This document shows positions 32,601 through 41,088 of a DNA stretch of 64,000 nucleotides, piece by piece. The DNA lies in NCBI RefSeq assembly GCF_000234665.1, contig NC_018333.1:838760-902759 (forward strand), written 5' to 3'. Position numbers and translations under genes: made by a program. The notes under the pieces are model-generated. The model was not told where the DNA came from and ran no database searches. It saw only the letters and a list, made by a program, of their open reading frames with translations. The DNA comes from Leishmania mexicana MHOM/GT/2001/U1103 (Eukaryota; Euglenozoa; Kinetoplastea; Trypanosomatida; Trypanosomatidae). Each line of letters begins with the position of its first letter. The first letter of the stretch is position 1.

Positions 32601-35600
32601 TGACCATTATCGCTTGTCTCCACGAGCACCTGCCGAAGCGGCTGATTCGCGGACACTTGCGGTGCTGGTGGCGGTGGCGCCTCCGCGTCAGCAGACGCCG
32701 AAGCGCTGCTTTCCTCTCTAGGTGTCTCCACGACGGTGGGAGTGACAGGTTCGTCTACGGTGGAATGTACAAACAGCAGAACCTGGTCAAACATCGCGGG
32801 AGAAAGAAAGGACCACGTCACCGCAGTCGGTGTCGAATCGTGCGCCGTGTCTGCGCCCTGGAGACTCTGCGCAGTGCACTGAAGCACCGGCATCGGGGGA
32901 GCTATGCGCGCCGTGGATGCATCTCTTGTCCTGCTGTGCGCTGCGCTGCCACTCAAGATGCTTGGAAACTGCACCTCCGTGAACCCGGTAGTGCTTACGA
33001 CCACGCCTGGTATCTCTGCTGTGTCGACCAGCTCCGAATACTCACTGCTGTGCTCGAACCACTCGACACCCTGCGGCTGATCGAGCGAGGTCTCATCCAC
33101 CGGGCGAAGGCGCCAGTGGGTACTGGGGGAAACAAGAGTACCATCCCAGGTGACGGACCCCACAACCGCGGAAGACCTGTTCGATGAGTAGGCGCTGTGC
33201 CGCGCATCTGCACGGCCGCTATCCATCACACCTGCGAAAAGCCACGAAGTCCCATCGGGGCCCAGGTACTCTACGTGGTAGCGGGCAGCGCTGCTCGGAA
33301 GCGTGGCGCGCACCCGCACCATGCGCTGCGGACGTGTCAACCTCAGCATCGAGACGGGTGCGTCCTCGACTGGTGCTTCCACCACAGCCGTGATGGACAA
33401 GCTCCTGCGCAAGGCTCCGGCGGTGGCGGCCGCTGTCGCTGCACAGATTGGGTTGCTCGCCGTGTGCTGGGGCACAAACATGGAGATGTGGCTGGCTGTT
33501 GGGCAGTGGCCGAGCCGCACATGCGTCAAGTGCAGCGTTACGTCAGCGGATGATTCAAGCACGCGCAGGCGCCAGAGGACGTGTGCACCGCAGCTCGGCC
33601 ACGAGAGCGAGCACAGCTGCGGTCTTGACGCACTCGCCACTCCCGTGTGAATCGTCGTCTCAGCTGCAATAGACCATTCTCTTGCGTCGTTGGTAGACTC
33701 CACAGCGATGCGAGCCATGCAGCCACCCCTTTCACCAACGAACTCTGTTTCCCAGAACGTTAGGCCCAGCGGAACGTTCATTAGCTGGATGACGCTGTTG
33801 GCGACACACTGCAGCTGATATGGCGAGGTAGTCGCGCCATCTGCCATCGGCCACAACAATGGGGTCGCTCTCAGACAGCCGCCGCTTGCGTTGTACACGG
33901 TAATAAGGGGGCCGTCGTACTCGTGTGCACTGAAAGACGAGATGGTGAGAGAGGCCGGGGGGCGATCACCGTAGACGGCACCCGCTACCGCCCTCCATTC
34001 ACACTGCAGGCGCCAGTAGCGATAGGGGCCATCTGGCAGCCAGGAAAGTGTGCACCTCCCGCAAGTGTCGCTGCCGGGGATCAGCTTTGTCGTCGTGGCA
34101 CAGCAGATACCCGGCCCGACAGCCGTGCTGCTGTGCCACATCGTCCACGTGCACTGAACAGTGAACGGCGAGGTATCGCGAGGCTCAAAGGCAACACTGC
34201 ACAACGCCACCGGTGACGATCCGTAGTCCCACATCAGCTCGTACATAACGCCGTCAGACAAAGCGCTCAAGGGAATGGCCGAGGCAGAGGCACACGGCTG
34301 CAACGACAACGTCACAGCTCCTGGCGCACGTTGGGAGAAGAAAGAATTGATGTCTGCCACTGGTGTTGTTGCTGCGTCGCCCGAAATGTGCGTCGGCAGC
34401 CGGCGGCAGCGCCGTCGTGGCACCGTCAGCAGGCGCAGCTGCGAGTATGATTGAGCCACCGCAGTCTCCAATGCAACGAACGACGGTATAGCAGCGAAGG
34501 CACCATTTGGATCTTGCGAGGCTGTTACACGCGACAACCGCCAGTAGGGGTAGTTGCTCAGCGCGCAGGCATCACTTGGCGTCCATAGCGTCTCGCCGCA
34601 CGCACGGCCCCCACCAGCTTGGTAGTGCATTGCCATATCCCTCCACTCGCCCCCTCCGTTCTCGCTGCACTGCACCTGCCAGCACGTCCTCTCACCGCCC
34701 CGGCCGCCAGCGCTGTAGAGTTGCATGCCGGTGATCAGGAGACCGTCGCCCGACTCCCCTTGCACGGCGTTCAGGAGTCGCGGCACATCGAGCAACACGC
34801 TACAGTGGTGCTGCGGTTGCCCCCACTCGCTCAGGTAGAGCGGTACCGAATAGAAGAGACGCGACTCGGACAACGGGATGGCAGAAGCTGCCCCATCATC
34901 ACTGCCATCGCCGTTCTCGGCCATGAGTTCAGTCCTGGAAACTGTTTGCACGCTACGATCCCAAAACATGTACCACGTCGACGGCGAGCATGGTGTACAC
35001 AAGACTGTATGAAGGGTGCTGCCAGGGGGCGGCGGCGGTGCATGGAAGCGATCCATCAAACATGCGGCCAGCAGCACTGGAAGATCCAGCACAACACCTG
35101 TTTTCAGATCAAACTCCACGTACTTGACCTCTCGTTCCTCTAGCGACGACGCGACGTGAAATATACCGATCACCGCGTCACCCTCCTCGCTAGACCAGCA
35201 ATTGATGACAGCAATGACGGCGGCGATGGGCAGCGACCCTAGTTTGTCCAGCAGTGCCGAGGTGCGCCACAGCAGCACGTCGCTAAGGGGTCGTTGCTCG
35301 TGAAGGTCCCACAGCAGCATCCAATCACCGCGGAGTAGGGCGACCCTGCCTGGGTGCTCGCGTGGGGCGACGTAAAAGACGGCATCCCAGCCAAGCACAA
35401 AAGGGTAGGGTATGTCGCGGAAACCCGTGCGGCGCACCATGGGTTGTGCCTCTGCTTGTGTCGCAGCGATGCCTGCGCCCTGGTGGGCCCAACCCAGCTG
35501 CAGTATGGAGGAAGCACATACAAAGACACATGTCGAAATGGAGGAGCTCACAAGCTCCGGCATCACGGCATGCGGGACGAACCAACCGGCGCCGCTGCGG

Positions 35601-38600
35601 CTCGGGTCATCAGCGAACACGGGGTGAAAATTGTCATTCGAGAGCAGCCCCCTCGATGCTTGGAACAGCTCCTCTGCCTCAATGATGAGGGGATCTCCGG
35701 TGGCGGCTCTACCATCGCGAGACGACGGCTGCACGTCTGCGACATCGCCATCACTGGCGGTGAGCTCCCGCCGTCGTGGCGGCACCGTCAGCGTTACCGG
35801 CATGCACGGCGAGAGCACCGTGGGCGCGGGCAGCTGCGTCTCTGCGAAGCTGCCCGGGGCTGTCTCCATCCAGAAGAGACGAACAACGCCGAGACAGGCC
35901 GGCACCGGCGTGCGGAATCGCAGCCTCCAGAAGCGCGCGGCAGAGGAAGTCACAGAGCCGGCGCCGCTACCCCAACGCGCCGCCACCACGGGGCTGGTAA
36001 TTCGAACAAGAGCCTGGGAAAAGTACATCTTGCCATCGTTGCTGCTGTCCACGGAGGCCACCAAGGAGGAGAGCTGCAAAAGTGACGAAGGAAGCGCGGA
36101 GGTGTCCAGAACCAACAACAGTGCCGTGAAGATGCGCTGTGGGGCGGAGGCGCCGAGGTCATATTCGATGAAGGATACCCGTTGCCTACCGTCCACTTCT
36201 GTGGCGCAACCAGAAGCCTCCTGCTCCAGCGGCGGTGGCGACAGCTGGCCTTCGGCAGCGAGACTATCCGCTATCTCAGACGCACGCGGCCGATGCGGCT
36301 CCTCTGCGTCGCCGTAAAAGAGAACTTCGTCGTGCCAGGTCGAGTTCTCCGTCGACTCGACGTCAGTCTCCTGAGCTGACCAGCAGCGCGATAGCGCCAA
36401 CGGCACCCGCTCTCCCAGGCCTGTCGCAATGAGCGAGGAAGTCACTCTTACCAAGGCACTGGTCGGAAGTGGTTTTCCACAGCGGCCCCCTTTCGAGCAT
36501 GGCGTTCCGGAGGAGGTATTGGCGGTGACACTGTCTCCCTCTCTGCCTGCGTCAGGCGGGTTCACGGCGGCGAGCGGGGATATGTTACGGGTTTGCGCCT
36601 GCCTCTCAGGATCAAAGACGCACAGCTGTGACGAGGAGGCAGCTGAGACGGCGCATGGCTGCGCGAACGTGCATTCTGTCTCAACTGCCAGCTTACACAA
36701 GTCCGCGAGCGCCGCTGTGGTGAACTGCCGGAAGAGAAGAGGCAGATTGCGCAGGGGCGTCGCCGCGGTGGGAGATGCCTGTTCCTGTACCTTCAAAAGC
36801 CAGCGGCGCTGTGGCTCCTGGCGCACGCCCACGCCGCTCTCCTGCGTTTCAGCTGCCGCCGAAACGTCTTCCAGGGGCTGCCAGCACACGGGTATCACGG
36901 CGCCGGTGCGACTCACCACATAGCAGGCCTCTGAGTTCTTCCCAGAGTCGGCACTGCGAACGCAGAAGGCCGTCATGGGTGCTGTCATCAGAAGACCCTG
37001 GAGCTGCGTGGAAAGCATGAGCGGCAGCGCTGTCGTGTCTGTGTCGCTTGGACCGGCCATCGCCTGCACCGCGTCGTCGTCAGCGTCGCTGTCCACATCG
37101 TTTGATTTGTCTCGACGCACTTGTGCGGACTTGACACTTTGCGACGCGGCGGTTGTTTGCTGCAGAGTCCGGATCAGGTCTTCTAGCGCGGGCGGCATGG
37201 AGGAAGAGGTATGCCCCGCTAAGACAGGTGGACCGCCTGCGCCAACGGCCTCCCTCGACGGCGGGTTGAGAAAGCCCATGCCGCCGACGCATCGCCGTGT
37301 GCACGTATCAAAGACAACGTAGCAGTAGTCACGGAAGAAGACGAGCAGCTGCGTATGGGGGACTTGCACAACGCCATCCAGTCTATCGTGAAAGATGGAT
37401 GGCAGCCGACGGAATTGACCGTGGCTGCTCGTCGCGTAGGGACCATCCACGCACTCGGCCAGGTAGAAATCAAACAACAGCCACTCTCTCCCGGAGAAGA
37501 AGAAGGCGAGGTGAGGCTCAGTCGGGTGAGCTACGGCCGCGTCAACACCCGTGCGGAAGGGAAAATCGACTAGCAAAGGATCGTCACACATTGTGACTGG
37601 ACCGCAGAGGAATCTGGACTCGCGCTGATTGTAGGCACTCACAGTATCACCAATGAACAGGAGCAGGGTGTCGGACACGGATGACGAGGAGGAGGTGGCG
37701 GTGTTGTTGCTGTTGCCTGTGCTCTCCGGGAACGGCACCACCAGCCAGGGCTTGCCCAACAGTCGTCCCGGAATCGCCGCGGGCGCATGAGCGTAGTTCG
37801 AAGCGTCGAGAGCTGGCATGTCATCTGCGTGCACCGTCTGCGATGCGCTGTGTGAACCCCTTCTCAGTTGCTTCACAGCCGAGCTAGGTCGCTGGAGTGC
37901 CCGCAGAAACTCGAGCATCCCAACCGACGACGCTGCCTGAAGGTTCTCCTTCCGCTTTGCCCTTTCCTCCGCCCACCTCCGATGAAGCTGACGCAGCAAG
38001 GGGTTCTTGTCAAACGGAAACGAAGACCGGCTCTCCGTCCGAAAGGCCGTGGAAGTAGCGCTAGCGGTGCTCATGCCCTCTTCTGACGCTTGGCTCTCCG
38101 CAGACTTCGCCCTAAGCGGTCCTTTCGGCGCCGAGCTGGCCACAGAAGACTGCCTCAGTGTCTTTCCCCTCCTCCCGCTCAACGGCAGAGCGGACGGCGG
38201 CTTCGGAGTCTTGGCCGAGGCATGCTTGGGGGCCATCGACACCGTCTGCTCGAGCTTCACGCTCCGGCGCTGCTGCGACGCCGATGGCGACCGCCTTGCC
38301 GTGGCGCCCACCGGGGTGCTATCGAGCCGCAGAGAACACTCCGGAAAGCGAACGGTGGTGACCACCTGCGACGGGGCTGTGAGTGTCACGATCCACTGGC
38401 GTTCAGTTGTGGCGGTGGGTGGGTGGGACATGAGATCAGCCCCATGCTTCGCCGTATTAAAGCTCAGTGTCGCTTGGTCTGATGTACCGCCGCCTCTTGC
38501 GGTCGTGAGCGGTGCAGATGCGGCGCGTAGCGCCTCTTGTAGCCAATCGAAGCTTTCCTGAGTGCCGATGAGCTCACTAAAGAAGAACAGCAGCTGAGAC

Positions 38601-41011
38601 GGGAAGCGGCTGCAGAGCAGCACTCGCTCCCAGTACGTGCGCGGAGCATTTGCATGACACTGACGTCGCCGTTCAATGTCGAGGCGACAGTCTGAGAGGT
38701 CAGACGCCGCCTTCACCACCTGCCTCGCCTCCAAAAAGCTGCGCAAAAACTCCAGCGGGGCCGGCAGATGCTCGTGGCTCAAGAGGCGCCGCATTTCCTT
38801 CACGTCGCACGACCCAAGCGCGGCCCGCCACACTGTGGCCGCAACCTGTCTCTCTTCTAGTCCCAGCACCATCGAGCACATCAGCAGCCGTCGCAGAAGG
38901 GCAAGCGCGTCCGGCGATGTGGCACCGACGGGGCGGCCAACCAACTCGTAGCCATACACGCACGCGGCTCCACCTGCTGAGCGATACTCTATCCCTACAG
39001 CGTCCAGAAAGACAAAGGCGAGTCCTCGGACGATCTGCAGGAAGACGGTCTTGGGAAGATAGAAGAAGCCCTTGTACCCGACATGGATGCCGAACGGGAA
39101 CTGGAGAATGATGTACACCGTGTTGTGGAGTGTGCTCTGCCCAATTACCTTTGCCGTTGTGTAGAAGCCGTGCTTGTGGACGGACGTATCAGGCGGTATG
39201 ACCCCGTTCGGCAGCGACAGCCACGCCACGGCAAACTTCACGGTCACCAAGATGGAGCGTGCCTGCCGCCGCAGCGTCCACAGCGCGGCGCGTATGTTAT
39301 CAAAGAGATCACGATGCGGGCCATCCACCACGCAGACGCGCTGCCGCCGGTGAGCAAAGGCGCGGTGGAGCCACTTCCGCACCGTGGCCTCACCGCTGCT
39401 GCTGCTCCACGTGGCCCAGTCCGCGACAAGGTCTCGCGGCGGTGCTTCGGCGGTGTTGTTGCGCCCACGGTACTGGAACGGCGCTTCGCTGACAGGGAGA
39501 CACCCAACCAACCGCGCCGCCTCGCAGGCACTGGCCAAATCCATGCCAATGGTGCGCACCGACTGTTGGCGCAGCTGCCGGCCAATCGCAAAGAGAAGAT
39601 AGGGGTCCATGGGAGCCCCCTCCTCGTCCCCCAGTGCACTTGCCACGGTCAAGGCGCAGTTGAGCTCCCCGCCACAGACGTCCTCAACCACCTCCCGCTC
39701 GACGTCCACAACACTGAAGTTGACGAGAGGAAGTCGCTGCAGCTCGGCGGAGCCGCCTACTGCGCTCGAGAGTGGCGGGTAGCCGCTGGCGTAGCTACAG
39801 TTCACGCCGCCGTAGCCGTACAAGCCGTAACGCACCAGGTGGCGCACACAACGTCGCGAGCACGGCTGCAGGTTCGCGTAGACCCCGAATAGACGCCAGA
39901 GCCGCACGAGCGCAACCGGTGTAACTACAGCCCCATGCTCGGTGATGTCCTTCTGCAGCACGCGTAGCAGCCACGTAGGGCCGTCCTGGGAGCATTCGGC
40001 TAGGCAACCACACACGGTGCAGCGAGGAAGACAGAGGGGGCTGTCATCCTGGAAGAAGGCATCGATATCGGTGCGAGCACGTTTGGTGCGCCATCGCTCC
40101 TCCACCGCAGCATCCACCGGCCCAGGGACCAGCAGAGACCGCGAGGGCGCAGAGCCGGGCTCAGGCTGCTGGGTCTGCTCCGCCTCCGCCTCCGCCTGCA
40201 GTAGCCTATGCTCGCGTGTGAGGTAGGAGCGGAGAAAGACGAGGTTCGGCGCATCGTAGGGCATCTGCATCACGAGGGCCTTGGTGACGCTGGACACGCA
40301 GCGGCACAAGTCCTCCGCGAGCGACTCCGCACAGAGGCCAGCGCAGACCGCCAGAATGCCCTTGTTGCGATTGAGGCACTCCTGCCAAGCACCGCACAGC
40401 ACTCGCAAGCCAGCAACGCTCACGGACTCTGAGGCGGGCATCCAGTACTCGAGCAGCAAGCGAGTGACCAGCGTCTCGCAGGACGTTCCCGCCTTGGACG
40501 ACACAGCCGCTCCGCAGATCATACACTCGTTGATTTGGTACGTGGCCTGCGCGTTGCGGTTGCACTGCCGCTGAATGGCGACGTACTTTGGCAGCGACTC
40601 GTCCATCAGCACCTCTGTAATGTGCGTGTTATGTGTCACGAGGTGCAGCAGTTCCTTGGCCCCACCAATGGTCAAGGGAACCCCACGGATGTCGATCTTC
40701 TCCAGCTGCGGGTGCTGCGCAAGGCCGGCACACACTGTCTTCATGTCCTCCGTACTCAACGCACATTTTGCGAGGAGCAGAGCACGAAGTGGTGCGCATT
40801 GAAGGGTTCGAATGATGGGGCCCACCCCACTTTCGCCAAGGTAGCCATTTTCAAACTGGATGATCACGGAGCCGAGCAGCAACTGCTTGAGAAACGTCGA
40901 CTGGATAAAGACGCCTTCACTACGGCACGCGGACTCGTAAAACACAGCCGCCTCCTTGGGATTGAGGAGAGCGCTGCTCGGCAAGGCTACCGGTGTGATG
41001 GACAAGGTCAT
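29645..41011 (-). CDS. Giant multidomain protein: leucine-rich, papain-like, hemopexin-like and repeated beta modules
   Basis: One uninterrupted frame of 3788 codons. Residues ~60-140 resemble leucine-rich repeats (GLAQHPQLEKIDIRGVPLT). Residues ~440-660 follow a C1 papain-like fold: NCALTVASAL holds candidate Cys452, VHKHGFY holds candidate His614, and QFPFGIHVGYKGFFYLP (637-653) matches the RNSWG..WG..GYFYLP segment of C1 peptidases, but Phe638 sits at the catalytic Asn position. A Ser/Lys-rich linker follows (~900-1090). Hemopexin-like repeats occur at ~1105-1245 (VDAAV...LAFFFSGREWLLFD and LLVFFRDYCYVVFD) and probably again at ~1870-2025. Between ~1690 and 2840 a WRL(R/Q/S) signature recurs six times at the ends of beta-rich modules, like discoidin/F5-8C-type domains. 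The C-terminal third is beta-rich and unrecognised, with a basic coiled segment near 2900-2955. No signal peptide or membrane helix is evident. The function is unknown; adhesion or scaffold roles are guesses. Confidence 0.85.
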   Translation of the reverse strand: MTLSITPVALPSSALLNPKEAAVFYESACRSEGVFIQSTFLKQLLLGSVIIQFENGYLGESGVGPIIRTLQCAPLRALLLAKCALSTEDMKTVCAGLAQHPQLEKIDIRGVPLTIGGAKELLHLVTHNTHITEVLMDESLPKYVAIQRQCNRNAQATYQINECMICGAAVSSKAGTSCETLVTRLLLEYWMPASESVSVAGLRVLCGAWQECLNRNKGILAVCAGLCAESLAEDLCRCVSSVTKALVMQMPYDAPNLVFLRSYLTREHRLLQAEAEAEQTQQPEPGSAPSRSLLVPGPVDAAVEERWRTKRARTDIDAFFQDDSPLCLPRCTVCGCLAECSQDGPTWLLRVLQKDITEHGAVVTPVALVRLWRLFGVYANLQPCSRRCVRHLVRYGLYGYGGVNCSYASGYPPLSSAVGGSAELQRLPLVNFSVVDVEREVVEDVCGGELNCALTVASALGDEEGAPMDPYLLFAIGRQLRQQSVRTIGMDLASACEAARLVGCLPVSEAPFQYRGRNNTAEAPPRDLVADWATWSSSSGEATVRKWLHRAFAHRRQRVCVVDGPHRDLFDNIRAALWTLRRQARSILVTVKFAVAWLSLPNGVIPPDTSVHKHGFYTTAKVIGQSTLHNTVYIILQFPFGIHVGYKGFFYLPKTVFLQIVRGLAFVFLDAVGIEYRSAGGAACVYGYELVGRPVGATSPDALALLRRLLMCSMVLGLEERQVAATVWRAALGSCDVKEMRRLLSHEHLPAPLEFLRSFLEARQVVKAASDLSDCRLDIERRRQCHANAPRTYWERVLLCSRFPSQLLFFFSELIGTQESFDWLQEALRAASAPLTTARGGGTSDQATLSFNTAKHGADLMSHPPTATTERQWIVTLTAPSQVVTTVRFPECSLRLDSTPVGATARRSPSASQQRRSVKLEQTVSMAPKHASAKTPKPPSALPLSGRRGKTLRQSSVASSAPKGPLRAKSAESQASEEGMSTASATSTAFRTESRSSFPFDKNPLLRQLHRRWAEERAKRKENLQAASSVGMLEFLRALQRPSSAVKQLRRGSHSASQTVHADDMPALDASNYAHAPAAIPGRLLGKPWLVVPFPESTGNSNNTATSSSSSVSDTLLLFIGDTVSAYNQRESRFLCGPVTMCDDPLLVDFPFRTGVDAAVAHPTEPHLAFFFSGREWLLFDFYLAECVDGPYATSSHGQFRRLPSIFHDRLDGVVQVPHTQLLVFFRDYCYVVFDTCTRRCVGGMGFLNPPSREAVGAGGPPVLAGHTSSSMPPALEDLIRTLQQTTAASQSVKSAQVRRDKSNDVDSDADDDAVQAMAGPSDTDTTALPLMLSTQLQGLLMTAPMTAFCVRSADSGKNSEACYVVSRTGAVIPVCWQPLEDVSAAAETQESGVGVRQEPQRRWLLKVQEQASPTAATPLRNLPLLFRQFTTAALADLCKLAVETECTFAQPCAVSAASSSQLCVFDPERQAQTRNISPLAAVNPPDAGREGDSVTANTSSGTPCSKGGRCGKPLPTSALVRVTSSLIATGLGERVPLALSRCWSAQETDVESTENSTWHDEVLFYGDAEEPHRPRASEIADSLAAEGQLSPPPLEQEASGCATEVDGRQRVSFIEYDLGASAPQRIFTALLLVLDTSALPSSLLQLSSLVASVDSSNDGKMYFSQALVRITSPVVAARWGSGAGSVTSSAARFWRLRFRTPVPACLGVVRLFWMETAPGSFAETQLPAPTVLSPCMPVTLTVPPRRRELTASDGDVADVQPSSRDGRAATGDPLIIEAEELFQASRGLLSNDNFHPVFADDPSRSGAGWFVPHAVMPELVSSSISTCVFVCASSILQLGWAHQGAGIAATQAEAQPMVRRTGFRDIPYPFVLGWDAVFYVAPREHPGRVALLRGDWMLLWDLHEQRPLSDVLLWRTSALLDKLGSLPIAAVIAVINCWSSEEGDAVIGIFHVASSLEEREVKYVEFDLKTGVVLDLPVLLAACLMDRFHAPPPPPGSTLHTVLCTPCSPSTWYMFWDRSVQTVSRTELMAENGDGSDDGAASAIPLSESRLFYSVPLYLSEWGQPQHHCSVLLDVPRLLNAVQGESGDGLLITGMQLYSAGGRGGERTCWQVQCSENGGGEWRDMAMHYQAGGGRACGETLWTPSDACALSNYPYWRLSRVTASQDPNGAFAAIPSFVALETAVAQSYSQLRLLTVPRRRCRRLPTHISGDAATTPVADINSFFSQRAPGAVTLSLQPCASASAIPLSALSDGVMYELMWDYGSSPVALCSVAFEPRDTSPFTVQCTWTMWHSSTAVGPGICCATTTKLIPGSDTCGRCTLSWLPDGPYRYWRLQCEWRAVAGAVYGDRPPASLTISSFSAHEYDGPLITVYNASGGCLRATPLLWPMADGATTSPYQLQCVANSVIQLMNVPLGLTFWETEFVGERGGCMARIAVESTNDAREWSIAAETTIHTGVASASRPQLCSLSWPSCGAHVLWRLRVLESSADVTLHLTHVRLGHCPTASHISMFVPQHTASNPICAATAAATAGALRRSLSITAVVEAPVEDAPVSMLRLTRPQRMVRVRATLPSSAARYHVEYLGPDGTSWLFAGVMDSGRADARHSAYSSNRSSAVVGSVTWDGTLVSPSTHWRLRPVDETSLDQPQGVEWFEHSSEYSELVDTAEIPGVVVSTTGFTEVQFPSILSGSAAHSRTRDASTARIAPPMPVLQCTAQSLQGADTAHDSTPTAVTWSFLSPAMFDQVLLFVHSTVDEPVTPTVVETPREESSASASADAEAPPPPAPQVSANQPLRQVLVETSDNGQDYVAVAETVLRLCDQTVSLRWVEVPTAAFWRLRFAPYVAPPAALPEEAPLPVEESSTFTLSLYAARWLIRRGGHALLAQATKPTPGHYTNTIFRSWISDAFNREGVFMQSCLHAFEEFKGTQNQRPQKNTMSRLGKVAGTVQKMKQMYQAFLQKAAKEAGSHMQLGGEDAAQEADGRSSRAVAPLFPPSVPAEVSEWLSKKHLSSDIIYLLVASTTATSIGGPHVLHLAELVHHPLAFRQALQFTKRTTSWFYPCLEAVGSLAEDWYGFPASRVCASLSVFWSLSTLLQRQLDALLSTADTITALNEHVASPLVVVSITESNWVPFHHFPTVAPFLYAVGFHERSFTMAFAINDIVFTPPYAMGVPSARDSQPLLSPYPYMIAAGVNFVQQCPLGCCPAPVMDVLRYILPASAFAMDARGNAIVLTTLVLTVGSLRAGSGVGGEECSAVLRFTVSGNGVNFGLTGLVMESIEFEVLMLSADGVSADRHAPAGQRFHQMNFVSHGARFAGGAGALAGLPAAQGEDDVSGPEMELPLSLMGAVDSDGLPLVSLRGDFGNARFATVAELPGAVVTHLRFTTICHVEGSVPVGDASSTGDGGGDNNVAHWVFAPLEGEGQVLLPGVLCSCNCGCRVDTTCGKSKWPVRLSSFHIAVDRCSVEDLEAVFRACRGDERDLGQELFLPARRDATAYDVGGLRVEVAASLRLLTGHVVDDRVLMSLKGMAILSLENTAIPDATLEMDCEAGVIALTARCVHSLVVGATLFEGCSEKPILIQLLRPVGVSRSMGEKTDQGSAPASALRFLVCGYGRLFGVHHMAHVTLELSQSTERFNSVTLVAASLRHAGLVVTLQDCAVSEVWRFAQTTMNEHALRGIIERDMGGVPIIAAMKAHQIPLALSIASIVPEPYDIVAQRLSCRVKGLLYGASFDVVTSVVAPDDSEDLWSLLGAQCIPAILEQCEANLWASYANIVGLRETRSGCPLDTNAAV

Positions 41012-41061
41012 GCTGCTGAAATCGGTGCCACACCTCCGCTCTTTTTTTTTCTCTATTCGTC

Positions 41062-41088
41062 GTGTGCGTGTGTGTGTGTGTGTGTGTG
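41062..41088. repeat. GT/CA repeat upstream of the giant gene
   Basis: A GT-rich alternating run lies about 50 bases upstream of the start ATG. On the coding strand it reads CACACACAC... and is followed by AATAGAG, so the first AG after it (41055-41052 area) may be the splice acceptor, as at the TRIM-type gene. Confidence 0.85.
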
